From positions 80,253,254-80,317,253 of the forward strand of contig NC_080068.1 of NCBI RefSeq assembly GCF_949987535.1: DNA of 64,000 bases. The letters run 5' to 3'. The number at the start of each line of letters is the position of its first letter. The stretch's first letter is position 1. Made by a program: the position numbers and the translations under genes. This document shows positions 25,801 to 32,826 of this stretch, piece after piece. Source of the DNA: Balaenoptera acutorostrata (taxonomy: Eukaryota; Chordata; Mammalia; Artiodactyla; Balaenopteridae). The notes under the pieces were generated by a model that saw nothing but the letters and a program-made list of their open reading frames with translations, was not told where the DNA came from and made no database searches.

Positions 25801-27563
25801 TGAAAAATGCTAAAGCAGAGGGTGAAAGTGAGCAGGCCTTTAAGAACGATGAAAACTGAAAATGCACATCCAATTAAGTCTCGGGTATGTACTAGCTGGT
25901 TATCAAATAGTCACGAAAGAATAATTAAAGCCAAATAATATGTCAATGAGGCCATATGGCTTTGCTAAGTAAAGAAATCATGAGGGTGAAATCCCTTGTA
26001 AAGGAGACTTTAAGGTGAGAACGGCCCCTTCTCACTTACCAGGGCTTCATTTGTGCACTGAAACACGTAACAGACGAAATGAAAGCCTCCACCTCCCGAA
26101 GACTCTCGGCAGATAAACCCAAAGTGGTCCACATGTCTAATACCCTGTTGAAGGCAGGGACAAGAACAAGGAATGGTGAGTTGTATCCAGAAGAGGCACC
26201 ACTGCCAGACATGCAACTGAAGATTCACACAGCACAATTTTAAAGGACACTATAAAAGTATTATTTTCTCAGATATTTTAAATGTCTAAAAACATCTCTC
26301 AAATATGAAGTTCTACTAAAATGTTACTCTGATTATCCCCACAATAAGAGAAGTAGGATCTGAAAACTGGAGTTTTTACTGCTCATTTTAGTAGAAAAAG
26401 GAAGTGGAGAAAAGCTGACACAAAAAAATGAGAATTCTTCTTCGGTATCAAGGAATAAGCAGACGAGAGACTAACATACAAACACATGTGCACACACATG
26501 CAAACACATGCAGGCACAAAGTTTAAAAGATTTAAAACATACGTACTACTAAAATAACAAATACGTAAATACTGAAGTAAACTGGTAGGAAGAATGAGTC
26601 AAAAATTATACACACAAAAGAATAGAGACGCTTTTAAACATAAGATATGAAGGACTAAGTTCTACAATAGTTTCCTAAGAGCTCTTTTTAATAAATATTA
26701 ATATGTACACTTGTCTTGAAAGTATCAGCTAAGAGGCACCTTAATACAGATAAGACATCACCCATAAACATTAATATGCAGCATCTCCTGAAAGCACCAG
26801 CAGGAAGAGACATGAGTGCTGATAGCTTGAAGGGCAGGTGATCATGTAAACTTGTAAACTGTACCCTTCAGGAAATAACTAAACTATCAGATGAAAAAGC
26901 AGATATTTAATACTAACATTACAATAGAAATAGCAGCAAATCAAGATAAAACATCTATGGAGAATCTCACTTTCAGGGCAAGTATTTCCCAATAAACGGG
27001 CAATCACTGACATACCCTGGCATTTCCATCAATGTTCTCCAACACAAGTTCAGCATATGCTAGTGGTTACTCCTCAGGGGAATATGATTTGGAAAAAATG
27101 GTTCCCTATTTGATCTTACTCAGGAACATCCTTTATTTTCACCTTTTGGGGGAAAAAATTCCCTGCTGCATTCTTATGTAGATCACATTATAAATCAACA
27201 AACAATGAGACTTACATTATATCTTATTAATTTTGAGAAAATGGAAGCAAGAAAGTAAGTCAGACTTTTAAAAAGTAGCCAAACTATAACTCATATTTGC
27301 TAGGAAGATCCTGAGTAAAATTGGCATAGCTCATTATAATTGATAGATTCTCCAAAATCTCTCTATGAAACACACCCAGGAGATTTGCAAGCAAGAACTC
27401 AAGTAGATACTGTACTCTGAGGAAAACATCCTCAAAAGTAGTCACTATTTATTATATTTTAAGGACGAAGAAATAATAATCTTGGTACCCCAAAAGCTAT
27501 GAATTTTTATAAAGTAAAAATAAGTATCTATTTAAAAATATTATGTGTGTGAATGTAATAAAT

Positions 27564-27605
<42 letters not shown>

Positions 27606-30385
27606 GCAAATCATGACTGTGGAACATTACTACCAATGCCTGAAAAAAAAGAAAAGGAGACCTATTTTCTCCAGTAGGTTATGGTTGCTAAAAGCAAAAT
27701 TCTTAATTTCAAAATTATATTTATAGTTTGCCTTAATACACAAAAGGAAATGCAAGATCACAAACCCAGTACTTAGAAAGCATACATCTTGTGACCGTAA
27801 CCACTTCTGCTAAATGACAGTAAAAGAATTCATTAAAAAATTAAATGGCAATTGAGCTGATAACCCATCTCCATTTACCTGAGAGCAAAAGGATATCTCC
27901 TTAAAATTTTTCTCCAACGCTATTTTTTTGGTGTCAGGACTGATGAGGTAAACTTCAGATTGACCAATCTTAAAAGACAAACAAAAAAAGAAACTAGGTT
28001 TTTGTGAACACTGAATTCAGATTTATACATGAACTTTCTCATTTCATAACCTATGAAAATAAAGACTCAATGGGTCAAGCTCCTATAGAATTCTGACCAT
28101 CTCATGTAGAATATCACTTCACGGTCACAATCTATCCTACAGATTTCAGGTACCACAGACAACCATCGTTGTGTTCACCTACATCAGGCAGCAGTCTTGA
28201 GGTGAAAGGACCAAATACACAGAAGTTGGCAACTAAGCCTCAGGTTCCCACATCCCCCCTTTGTAAGGAAGAGACATTTCTACATAAGTGAACCTCCCAG
28301 GAAACAGGAGCTTCTCTTTCAAGATTTCTAGAACACTTCCTAATGATTAGAAAAGTCTTCTTAAATTATTGTTAAAACAATCTACCATTTGTTGAATGCA
28401 TACTGTGTTAGGTATTCACTACTGCTTACCTGACTTTCTAAAAAAGCTAGAGCGTTAGCACAAATTAACACTGTCTTACAGACCTGGGTCAGCATAACAG
28501 CTCTCCATCACAGCACGGGACTGTGTTGCAATAACCACACTGTTAACCGTGCAGCATCCCTCCCTCACCCTGCTGCTCCCTGAACCCAGCTGGCCGCAAC
28601 GAAACCTCTGCTCAGTGAAAATCACTTCCTCAAGAAAGTCTTCCCTGATTCCCCAGATGCCCTCACAGCATCCTTTACTTCTCCTTTACGGCATTTATCA
28701 CAATTTTAGTGAGACAATTACCTGTACAATCAATTGTCAGTCTCTCATTGGAATCTAAATTCCACGTGGGCAGAGATCATGCCTGTCTTGTTCACTGCTG
28801 TATTTCTAACGTATTACACAGGACCCTGTATACAGCAGTCACATAATAAGTACTTGAAAATAAATGCACTGAGCAGCTTTCCCAATGACACCAAGAGGTT
28901 TTTTGCTTTGTTTTGTTTTTTTAAAATATATATCACACATTACAGCACCAGTCTGACTGCCAACGTAGCACTCTTTTCAGTATACGAGGTCAACCAAGAA
29001 AAGAGGAAGGAATCGGCCCTCTGACACCCCATCTTGATCTTGAACCTGCATACATCCACACAGCCAGCTTCCTCGCCCCTGGGCCATCCACTGCCCCGAA
29101 TTCGGCACAGACGCAAGACATTACATTTAAGCTCATGTTGCTCTCTCTAGAATGTCAGTCAGCCTTAGGCCAAAGGAGAGAGAGGAGGCCGAGGAACAAT
29201 CCACTCCCTACATTGGCAGAGACCAGCTTGCTACTGGGCCAGCTGAGTCCCATCGGCTCAGACCCAGAGGACTCCCAGGGAGGGCAGCCTGACCAGAAGA
29301 GCCGAGATCAGCATGGAACCCAGGAGCGGCGACTGCCACAGACGGCTTCCCTGCCCATGCCTTTTCTGGCATTTGGCTGTCAGTTTACCAAACCGTTTCT
29401 AGAAAAAAGTGAGTAAGCAATTGGCTAAACTAATATCTCAGCTTGGGTATCAATTTCAAATATCATGTTATCCCCAAATCTAATTATCCAGGTAACAAAG
29501 GGTAAGTATTTTACAAATTAGTAAAACTAGTAAAGAAGGGGTATTTTTCAAAAAGATTTTGTTGAAATACATGACTTGAAATTAATATCCATTTTTAAAA
29601 TCTCCTTTGGGGGCCTCTTTTACGCATATTAACTCTTCTTTCCACATTGAAAAGGTGTCTTCACAACCATGGGGGAGGGGGATAAAAATCATAGAGGATA
29701 TAAGATAAGAGTCTCTTTATGTGACCCCCTGATGAATTCCAAAGGCTAAGAGGGACTAAATAAGGATTTTATCTTGAGAAAAGAATTATTCAGTATAAAC
29801 ACATATGGATTCACACATAAATCCAAAAGAAATTCACAAAGAATCTTCGCTTGATAAAGCAGATTTTCTTTTAAACACACAGATCAGACTGGGGATGCGC
29901 ATGAGGCTCTGATAATATTTTACCGTGAAGAGCATAGTTCGATTTTCCTCAATATCCGTCGGCTGCACAATACTGTGTCCACTAAGCAGGTGGTTCTCGA
30001 TGTCGTTTTCCTCAAAGGAGCTGAAAAAACTACTACTCCGCGGGCCTGCATCCTGAAACTCCTTCCTGAAGGCCAAGGAGCGCAGCCCGGGCTGGGAGAA
30101 GGACTTGCGCATCAGCCGCGGGCCCCGCTCCTGGTCCCCCGGCGGCTGCCGCGCAGCCCGGAGCTGATCCGAGGAGGAGAAGCCGCCGCCGCTCACGTGG
30201 CTGAAGCCCTCGATGCACTCGTCGATCAGGGCGGGCGGGGCCTTCCTGTGCGCCACCGCCACGCGGCCGCAGAACAGCACCTCGAACTTCTTGGCGAACG
30301 TGTCATCGAACTCGGAAGGGCAGCGGAGCTCCTCCTGGCGGGCGATCTTTCCGGCCTGCCGGATGGAGCTGATGATCTCAGGCAC
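25..30385 (-). CDS. TBC1D1: TBC1D1, partial gene: ten coding exons (3 to 12)
   Basis: TBC1D1 is a cytosolic Rab GTPase-activating protein on GLUT4 storage vesicles. AMPK and AKT phosphorylation relieve its inhibition of vesicle traffic in muscle. Ten minus-strand exons read in order as human residues about 140-636 followed by the muscle-specific cassette. They are 29924-30385, 27879-27968, 26040-26144, 25027-25159, 20054-20145, 12995-13105, 7903-8031, 6101-6187, 2325-2605 and 25-186. All junctions are GT/AG and no stop or frameshift appears, so the gene looks functional. The first coding exon and the C-terminal RabGAP domain are outside the window. The paralogue TBC1D4 is excluded by the TBC1D1-type linker and phosphosite sequences. 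Exon numbers follow human with the first coding exon as 2; human residue numbers are recalled, not looked up. Confidence 0.96.
1296..1592 (-). repeat. CHR SINE (tRNA-derived)
   Basis: The A-rich tail appears as a T-rich start, followed by the SINE body reading TTGGCTGTGTTGGGTCTTCG and ending ACCAGGGAAGCCCC. It is flanked by a 13-bp duplication (TAAAGTGATTTTT) at 1283-1295 and 1593-1605, which marks an L1-mediated insertion. Confidence 0.93.
1785..1910 (-). repeat. Ancient MIR-like repeat fragment
   Basis: The stretch AGTGAAGTAACTTTGCCCGGGTCACAGA resembles the 'gaagtgacttgcccaaggtcacac' section of old mammalian MIR-type repeats read in reverse. A short internal repeat of TGTGTCATACAGT is also present. 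The family is not certain. Confidence 0.4.
2325..2605 (-). CDS. TBC1D1: TBC1D1 exon 11, with the AKT phosphosite
   Basis: This 281-nt exon encodes human residues 544-636 plus two bases of the next codon. It begins [16 protein letters not shown] after the acceptor CTGCTGCCAG and ends TETPHER-AA before donor GTAAGA. It contains [11 protein letters not shown], the AKT/PKB site around human Thr596, with the basic residues at -5 and -3 kept. It also holds [11 protein letters not shown], around human Ser627. The region is a Ser-rich regulatory linker between the PTB and RabGAP domains, and mutating it alters insulin and contraction control of the protein. Compared with my memory of human there are scattered substitutions (for example [10 protein letters not shown] and [10 protein letters not shown]) but no indel. 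The phase 2 end fits either exon 12 or the constitutive next exon. Confidence 0.95.
3120..3300 (+). repeat. MIR fragment
   Basis: The run CAAATCACTTAACTTC, then CTCAATTTCCTCATCTGTAA, matches the MIR core, followed by its AT-rich 3' part. There are many substitutions, as expected for an old element. Confidence 0.75.
3541..3570. repeat. A-run followed by (TA)n
   Basis: About 14 A's are followed by roughly eight TA units. It is a simple repeat and may be a decayed retroposon tail. Confidence 0.8.
4778..4903 (+). repeat. Short CHR-type SINE
   Basis: It starts GGCATTCCCTGGTGGTCCAG and carries the tRNA-like B box GGTTCAATCC. A 14-bp duplication AAAATCATATTCAG flanks it at 4764-4777 and 4904-4917. 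It is shorter than the full-length copies here and lacks the GC-rich middle. Confidence 0.9.
4930..5110 (-). repeat. MER5-type hAT transposon fragment
   Basis: GTCCACAGACCAGCGGCATCAACATCACCT, then CTACTGAATCAGAATCTGC, match the MER5 non-autonomous hAT element. The copy is old and its ends are blurred. Confidence 0.7.
6101..6187 (-). CDS. TBC1D1: TBC1D1 exon 10
   Basis: This 87-nt exon encodes 29 residues, human about 515-543, starting [11 protein letters not shown] and ending STLSNTSK. The acceptor is TTCTTTCCCTAG and the donor GTAAGC. Both ends are phase 0, so it could be skipped in frame. It is part of the Ser-rich linker after the PTB domains. Differences from remembered human are conservative ([11 protein letters not shown] for ISVDLDSSLSS). 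Confidence 0.93.
6880..7120 (+). repeat. MER-type hAT transposon fragment
   Basis: The motifs CCACAAACTTTTCCCGTAAAGAGCCAGATAATAAAT, CTTTGTGGACCATATGG and CAATAAAACTCTATTTACAAAAACAGG match a widespread old mammalian DNA transposon of hAT type. I cannot assign the exact subfamily from memory. The open frame across it is a by-product. Confidence 0.6.
7165..7556 (-). repeat. CHR SINE, long form
   Basis: The body TTGGCTGCGTTGGGTCTTCG runs to CCACCAGGGAAGT with an extended T-rich tail. The 12-bp duplication ATAACAATTTTT lies at 7153-7164 and 7557-7568. It keeps the middle GGCTCTAG...GTAGTTGTGG repeats that shorter copies have lost. Confidence 0.92.
7903..8031 (-). CDS. TBC1D1: TBC1D1 exon 9
   Basis: This 129-nt exon encodes 43 residues, human about 472-514, starting [14 protein letters not shown] and ending LESILSR. 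The acceptor is ACTTTTTAG (a weak pyrimidine tract) and the donor a perfect GTAAGT. It is phase 0 at both ends. The basic stretch [21 protein letters not shown] is conserved, and lies between the PTB2 domain and the AKT-site linker. Compared with human, only small substitutions (IAS for IGS, PSS for PPS) are visible. Confidence 0.95.
8290..8500 (+). repeat. MIR fragment
   Basis: GAGCTTGGGCTCTGTGGCTGGATC, CACTAGCTGTGG, GCAAGTCACTTACTTTCTCTGAG and GTAAAGCATGTAAAACG follow the MIR consensus in order, so this is a nearly complete old copy. Confidence 0.8.
9830..10320 (+). repeat. Old L1 3'-end fragment
   Basis: The series AATAGCTAAGGTGCCCATCAG, ATTATGCTAAGCGAAAGAAGCC, GATTCCATTTATA and AGTGGTTGCCTGGGGG is diagnostic of the end of L1 ORF2 and its 3' UTR in old mammalian L1 families. 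Confidence 0.8.
10360..10565 (+). repeat. Old L1 3'-end fragment with A-tail
   Basis: GGTGGGTATGTGAGTGTTCACTG and TTTCTGTATGTTTGTAA, followed by AATAAAATG and an A-rich tail, match the terminal 3' UTR of old L1 families. It ends in A(12) and AAAAAG repeats. Confidence 0.7.
10660..10860 (+). repeat. MIR fragment
   Basis: The order GCAAATGACTTGACCTCTGTTCCTC, CTAACATGGGTATTATACCACC, TTGTTGTAGAAAAAA, then TACCTAGTACATGGGAAACATTCAATCAG follows MIR with many substitutions. Confidence 0.65.
12173..12190. repeat. Poly-A tract
   Basis: About 17 A's in a row. No recognisable retroposon body precedes them. Confidence 0.7.
12590..12740 (-). repeat. MIR fragment
   Basis: GGCACTTTATGTAATTCTGAAGGCAGC, CCCATTTTATCAAGGAGGAAGG and CTGCAGGTCAAGGAGC follow the reverse complement of MIR. 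Confidence 0.55.
12995..13105 (-). CDS. TBC1D1: TBC1D1 exon 8
   Basis: This 111-nt exon encodes 37 residues, human about 435-471, starting [14 protein letters not shown] and ending VGEMKQ. The acceptor is TTTTCATTAAG and the donor GTATGG. Both ends are phase 0. The sequence is helical and charged ([19 protein letters not shown]), just after the second PTB domain. KVHIHVGE replaces KEHIHIGE, which I recall for human. Confidence 0.94.
13670..13830 (+). repeat. MIR fragment
   Basis: The segments GTAGTGGCAAAGCACACTGGACTAGAAATCAGG, TTGTCATTTAAGCTTAGC and TCCAAGGTCTTTTCCAGC follow a MIR-class pattern with heavy divergence. Confidence 0.5.
14550..15372 (+). repeat. Old L1 3'-end, about 0.8 kb
   Basis: It reads AACTCTCACTCATTGCTGGTGGGAAC, AGTTTGGCAGCTTCTTACAAAACTAA and GGTGAATGGATAAACTGTGGTAC, ending in CTCTAAAAAATAAAGT. 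This is the last part of L1 ORF2 and the 3' UTR. A close relative is present at 54200-55121. Confidence 0.88.
16040..16290 (+). repeat. Old L1 3'-end fragment
   Basis: GGTGGTCACCTGGGGCAG, then GAATCACTACGTTGCACACCTGAAATTCATGTAATATTATAAATCAACTATA, is the typical extreme 3' end of an L1, with a short poly-T/A region after it. Confidence 0.7.
16779..17069 (-). repeat. CHR SINE
   Basis: A long poly-T (the A-tail) leads into TTGGCTGTGTTGGGTCTTCG and ends CCACCAGGGAAGCCC. The 11-bp duplication ACCTATTGAGT lies at 16768-16778 and 17070-17080. It is about 290 bp and very like the copies at 1296 and 39224. Confidence 0.95.
17207..17256. repeat. Two-copy 25-bp minisatellite
   Basis: Two near-identical 25-bp units begin GCACACTCAGCCAGCGGGG, the first at 17207 and the second at 17232. 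They contain several CpGs in otherwise AT-rich intron. Confidence 0.75.
18457..18806 (+). repeat. CHR SINE, long form
   Basis: It starts GGCTTCCCTGGTGGCGCAGTGG with the B box GGTTCGAGCC and ends in an A-rich tail. The 16-bp duplication AAAAAGGACCCAGCTC is at 18440-18455 and 18807-18822. The GCCACAACTACTGA unit is repeated three times inside. Confidence 0.95.
20054..20145 (-). CDS. TBC1D1: TBC1D1 exon 7
   Basis: This 92-nt exon encodes human residues about 404-434. It starts with two bases that complete Gly404 (phase 1), then [14 protein letters not shown], ending TIFEEVQ. The acceptor is TCTCTTAATAG and the donor GTACAG. It is not a multiple of three and pairs with exon 6 (133 nt) so that the two together are in frame. 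The predicted amphipathic helix lies at the end of PTB2. The sequence is essentially identical to what I recall for human. A perfect 77-bp tandem duplication begins about 190 bp upstream in transcript sense. Confidence 0.95.
20280..20600 (-). repeat. MIR fragment containing a tandem duplication
   Basis: ATTTCATTTAATACTCAGAACAATC, CCCATTTTACAGTTAAGGAAGCTGAGACCCAGAGAG and the following TTAATTCCCCAAGACC match MIR read in reverse. The upstream part is doubled by the 77-bp repeat listed separately. Confidence 0.75.
20338..20494. repeat. Perfect 77-bp tandem duplication
   Basis: Unit 1 (20338-20414) and unit 2 (20415-20491) are identical by eye over all 77 bases, starting GAGCCCTCACGTGGTAGGCA and ending ATCTGGTAAA. 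The three bases after unit 2 (GAG) continue the match, suggesting microhomology-driven slippage. The lack of any difference implies a recent event or an assembly artefact. Confidence 0.95.
21483..21507. repeat. Poly-T tract
   Basis: About 25 T's followed by GGCCAAGAAAACCC. No SINE body follows, so this may be a bare or decayed retroposon tail. Confidence 0.75.
21595..21790 (-). repeat. MIR copy
   Basis: TTTCATCTGATCCTCAACATAATCC, AGATGAAGAAACTGAGGCACAG and CTTGCCCAAGGTCATCAGCTAAG give an excellent reverse-complement MIR match. Confidence 0.85.
21847..22210 (+). repeat. L1 3'-end fragment
   Basis: GCTAAGTGAAATAAGTCAG, TGTTTTCACTTATACGTGGAATC and CTGAAACTAATAATATTGTAAATCAACTAT form the standard last 360 bp of an L1, with a short A-tail. 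Confidence 0.9.
23185..23542 (+). repeat. CHR SINE, long form
   Basis: It starts GGGACTTCCCTGGTGGTACAG with B box GGTTCGAGCC and ends in (AAAT)n plus A's. The 11-bp duplication AAAACAGTCTT is at 23174-23184 and 23543-23553. Confidence 0.95.
24470..24580 (+). repeat. MIR 3' part
   Basis: GTGGTGAGGATTAAGTGGATGATAATACATGTTAAAG and CAGTGCCAGGCACATCTTAAGTATGC match the second half of MIR. Confidence 0.7.
24640..24900 (+). repeat. L2 (LINE-2) ORF fragment
   Basis: CCACTAAAACTGTCCCGGCAGAGGTTATCGATGACC resembles the L2 reverse-transcriptase region. Decay is heavy and family assignment rests on this short match. Confidence 0.5.
25027..25159 (-). CDS. TBC1D1: TBC1D1 exon 6, end of PTB2 domain
   Basis: This 133-nt exon encodes human residues about 360-403 plus one base of Gly404. 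It starts [19 protein letters not shown] after acceptor TTCGATCAG and ends HKLCERIE-G before donor GTGAGC. It forms the C-terminal helix of the second PTB domain ([13 protein letters not shown]) and a Cys-rich turn ([14 protein letters not shown]). It has the expected length, with one or two substitutions against remembered human (AKATAQ for AKAPAQ, LQGL for LQSL). Confidence 0.96.
25160..26039 (-). other. TBC1D1: TBC1D1 intron 5
   Basis: This 880-bp intron contains a CHR SINE at 25219-25578 only about 60 bp from the exon 6 acceptor. The rest (25590-26039) is unremarkable. Confidence 0.85.
25219..25578 (+). repeat. CHR SINE, long form
   Basis: It starts GGGACTTCCCTGGTGGCGCAG and ends (AAAT)n then A(14). 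The 12-bp duplication GAGCTGGGCAGA is at 25207-25218 and 25579-25590. In transcript sense it sits antisense just upstream of the exon 6 acceptor. Confidence 0.95.
26040..26144 (-). CDS. TBC1D1: TBC1D1 exon 5, core of PTB2 domain
   Basis: This 105-nt exon encodes 35 residues, human about 325-359. It starts [15 protein letters not shown] and ends [10 protein letters not shown]. The acceptor is CCTTCAACAG and the donor a perfect GTAAGT. It encodes the beta strands of the second PTB domain ([24 protein letters not shown]), identical by eye to the human residues I remember. Both ends are phase 0. Confidence 0.97.
26145..27878 (-). other. TBC1D1: TBC1D1 intron 4
   Basis: About 1.7 kb, AT-rich, with no SINE. 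It has a CA-rich stretch near 26480-26520 and a (CA)n microsatellite at 27571-27603. Nothing else is recognisable. Confidence 0.8.
27571..27603. repeat. (CA)n microsatellite
   Basis: About 16 CA units preceded by GCGCG. It is likely length-polymorphic. It lies about 280 bp downstream of exon 4 in transcript sense. Confidence 0.97.
27879..27968 (-). CDS. TBC1D1: TBC1D1 exon 4, PTB2 domain
   Basis: This 90-nt exon encodes 30 residues, human about 295-324. It starts [18 protein letters not shown] and ends KEISFCSQ. The acceptor is GTCTTTTAAG and the donor GTAAAT. It provides strands of the second PTB domain. The sequence matches remembered human at every position I can check, and both ends are phase 0. 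Confidence 0.97.
27969..29923 (-). other. TBC1D1: TBC1D1 intron 3
   Basis: About 2 kb. It contains an L2 3' end at 28520-28865. The segments 27980-28510 and 28870-29920 show no recognised element. The open frame at 29135-29416 has no family resemblance. Confidence 0.8.
28520..28865 (+). repeat. L2 (LINE-2) 3'-end
   Basis: CAAGAAAGTCTTCCCTGATTCCCC, GCATTTATCACAATT and GGCAGAGATCATGCCTGTCTTGTTCACTGCTGTAT, followed by AATAAGTACTTG, follow the L2 3' consensus in order. Confidence 0.85.
29924..30385 (-). CDS. TBC1D1: TBC1D1 exon 3, PTB1/PTB2 linker with the AMPK/14-3-3 site
   Basis: This 462-nt exon encodes 154 residues, human about 140-294. It starts [16 protein letters not shown] after acceptor CTTGCCTGGCAG and ends EENRTMLFT before donor GTAAAA. 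Residues 1-30 finish PTB1, a linker follows, and [27 protein letters not shown] opens PTB2. [13 protein letters not shown] holds human Ser237, the AMPK site that binds 14-3-3; Met -5, Arg -4 and Leu +4 are kept. The segment [24 protein letters not shown] before it differs strongly from remembered human and is one residue shorter. Its GC content is high (about 60%). Phase 0 at the start allows a direct join to the alternative first exon at 61366-61395. Confidence 0.97.
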
Positions 30386-30589
30386 CTGCCAGGCAAGGAA
30401 GGAGTGTTATTTGGAACCCGCAGTGGTTGGCGCGCCCAGGGCCCGCAACCACAGGAGCCAACGCCATGCTCTCCCCATCGGCACACGGTGTGTTCCATCG
30501 CACCGGCCTGAAGGAGGATCCCACTGGGAATCTGGGACCAGGAGAGGGAAATGCGCAACTTCACAGAGACAAGAAGGGGAAAAGTATTT

Positions 30590-30725
30590 ACTAAGCACCT
30601 CTTCCACGCTGGGGCTATGCTAAAGGATTCATGCGCCCAACACCCTGCAAGCTTAAGTGAGGAGCTCACAGCCACACAGCCACACGTGGCAAGTCAAACC
30701 CAGGCTGGTCCCCCCACTCGAAAGC
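30590..30725 (-). repeat. MIR-like fragment
   Basis: CTAAGCACCTCTTCCACGC, then AAGTGAGGAGCTCACAGCCACACAG and GGCAAGTCAAACCCAGGCTGGT, suggest a reverse MIR. The match is poor. Confidence 0.45.
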
Positions 30726-32826
30726 CAAAGTTCTTCTCCGGGAAGCTGCCACCAAAACATTATGCAGTTATTCTAGATTTCATGGCAGTGCGTCTTGGCA
30801 GTGCATCAAGTCTTCCAAAATAAATGATGGGATGAGGAGAACAAGACTGTAATTATCTTGTACAACCTTTCTTCTAATCATAACATCATTATTTTCTCTA
30901 ATGACAACTAACAATTTATTCCTCAGTCTTATATTCCCCAATAGTTGAACAGTATTGACTACACAGCTAGGAGGTTTTAATCAAGGAGTAAGCAACCCAT
31001 GACAGTATCATCATCAGGGCAACACACTGGGGCTTCTTTCCACTAAGCTTCTAAAAGCCTTTGATTCCTAATGTAAAGTCATGATCAAGAGAATGAATAA
31101 AAGGGTCTCGTGTGCTACTGTCGGCAGTACTGCTACACCCTCTCATCATTAGCTTCTGACAAGATCCCTCAAAGAAGCCACAGACCGAGATGAGACCTCA
31201 ACCGCATGAATAAGCATCTGTGCAATCATCCGGATGATGTACAGCCTCAGTACTAACACAAGACAGGCACAGATTCAATTTTCATAAGGAAGGGCCTAGT
31301 TTTTGTTATGCCCTAACACCCAAAGCCATTTTTTCCTTATTTCTTTGTAAGAAAATCCAATTTAAGACCCAATACCCATAGGCCCAATGTCTTTTTAATG
31401 ACATTACAGAGGGAAAAGAAAACCAAACCCCTTTTCAATTCAAGTCAAAGATCAATACATACAGTAAAGGGAGGTGGTTTTAGTGGATTTTAAAAAGCAA
31501 GCTTATATTCTGTGTTCATAACATAATCCCCAAAGACCCAACGACTCAAAAGACTTTTCTCTTTGTGATTTCGTATCAAGCACACCTTAAAGATAATCTC
31601 TGCCATAAAGATTAAGATATATCCTTTCAAGATATTTTATTGTACAAAAAGTCAGTTTTATCTTCAGAGATTTTATGTTTTAAAAAATTAATTCCTGAAG
31701 CATAAGACCTAAATGACGCTAAGGAAGCCAGAGTTTCAACATCAAACAACCATGTGCACTGAGTATTTGCTTGAGCTGTAGCTCATTCCTCCACTGACAA
31801 ATAATTACACATCCTGTGGAGGCCTAAAAATTGTTCATCAATATAAAAGACAGGACAGAGAGAAGAAAGTAGAAAGTCTAGATTTCATTCACACCTTTGC
31901 CAACCAGTCACTACAGGAACTTGGCAAAAACAGCCTGTTTTTCTCTCTGGGGGAAAAAAAATTGCTTACAAGATTTTTCAGGTAAAAGTTGTTTCTGTAA
32001 GGGTAAAGAATAATGACTTTTTCAAAAAAAAAGATAAACGATTTATGCAAGTAAAAACCTTGCCGCTTTTCTGAGCAAGTGGGTAAAATTATTTTATCAG
32101 GAGCCACGTGAATCTTCCTAATTATTAACCCCACTCTCTGAACAGAAAATTCAAAGCTTACTCAGTCTTTTGAGGCTTTTTTTTTAAACAATAACTGACA
32201 TTTCTATATGCTGGGTCTTCCACTGCATCTGAAGAGAGTAATGAATGGTGTCTTTCATTACATATCAAAGGGGACAGAAAATGTGTGAAGTCATGTGAAT
32301 TTATGGTGACTCAGTAATAAAAGGTACAAACACAAGTAAGACACAAAGTAGAGAACTTGCTTGTTCCCTCGCTTCACAGGGTCAGAGGAGGCTAAAGAGT
32401 ACATCGTCCTTGGTCAGAGTTGAGCTGTGGTCGTTTTTCCTACCACCAATCTCTCCTATCCTTTGATTAGAACCTTCAAAAGACACGCTTTAGTCAAAGA
32501 CGAGTGCCTCCCTCTCCCTGCTCTAGTGAGCTGTGTGAATATGGGTATCAAGGAGATAATCGGGGTTAAAAAAAATCTCAGGGATCCTGACAAGAATATA
32601 ACAATTTCAGAATATTTGAAGGCATATTGCCAAACACAGTTTCAACAATAAATTATAAATAGTTAAAAATCTAACGTTTTTAAAACATTTCTGTAAGTCA
32701 TTCAAGTATACTAGGAGACTAAATAAAAAGTGGGCTCCACATGTGCCTAAGTTTGTAAAACTTTGATAGTTTAGTTCCCTTAACCAGAACAGACCTGAGC
32801 ACCGTTTTTTGAAAAATGAAGGCATA

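Noticed and set aside
29090..29115. Sequence resembling a cDNA cloning adaptor (GAATTCGGCAC)
   Set aside because: Only 11 bases agree and the flanks are ordinary intron, so chance is the simplest explanation rather than vector contamination.
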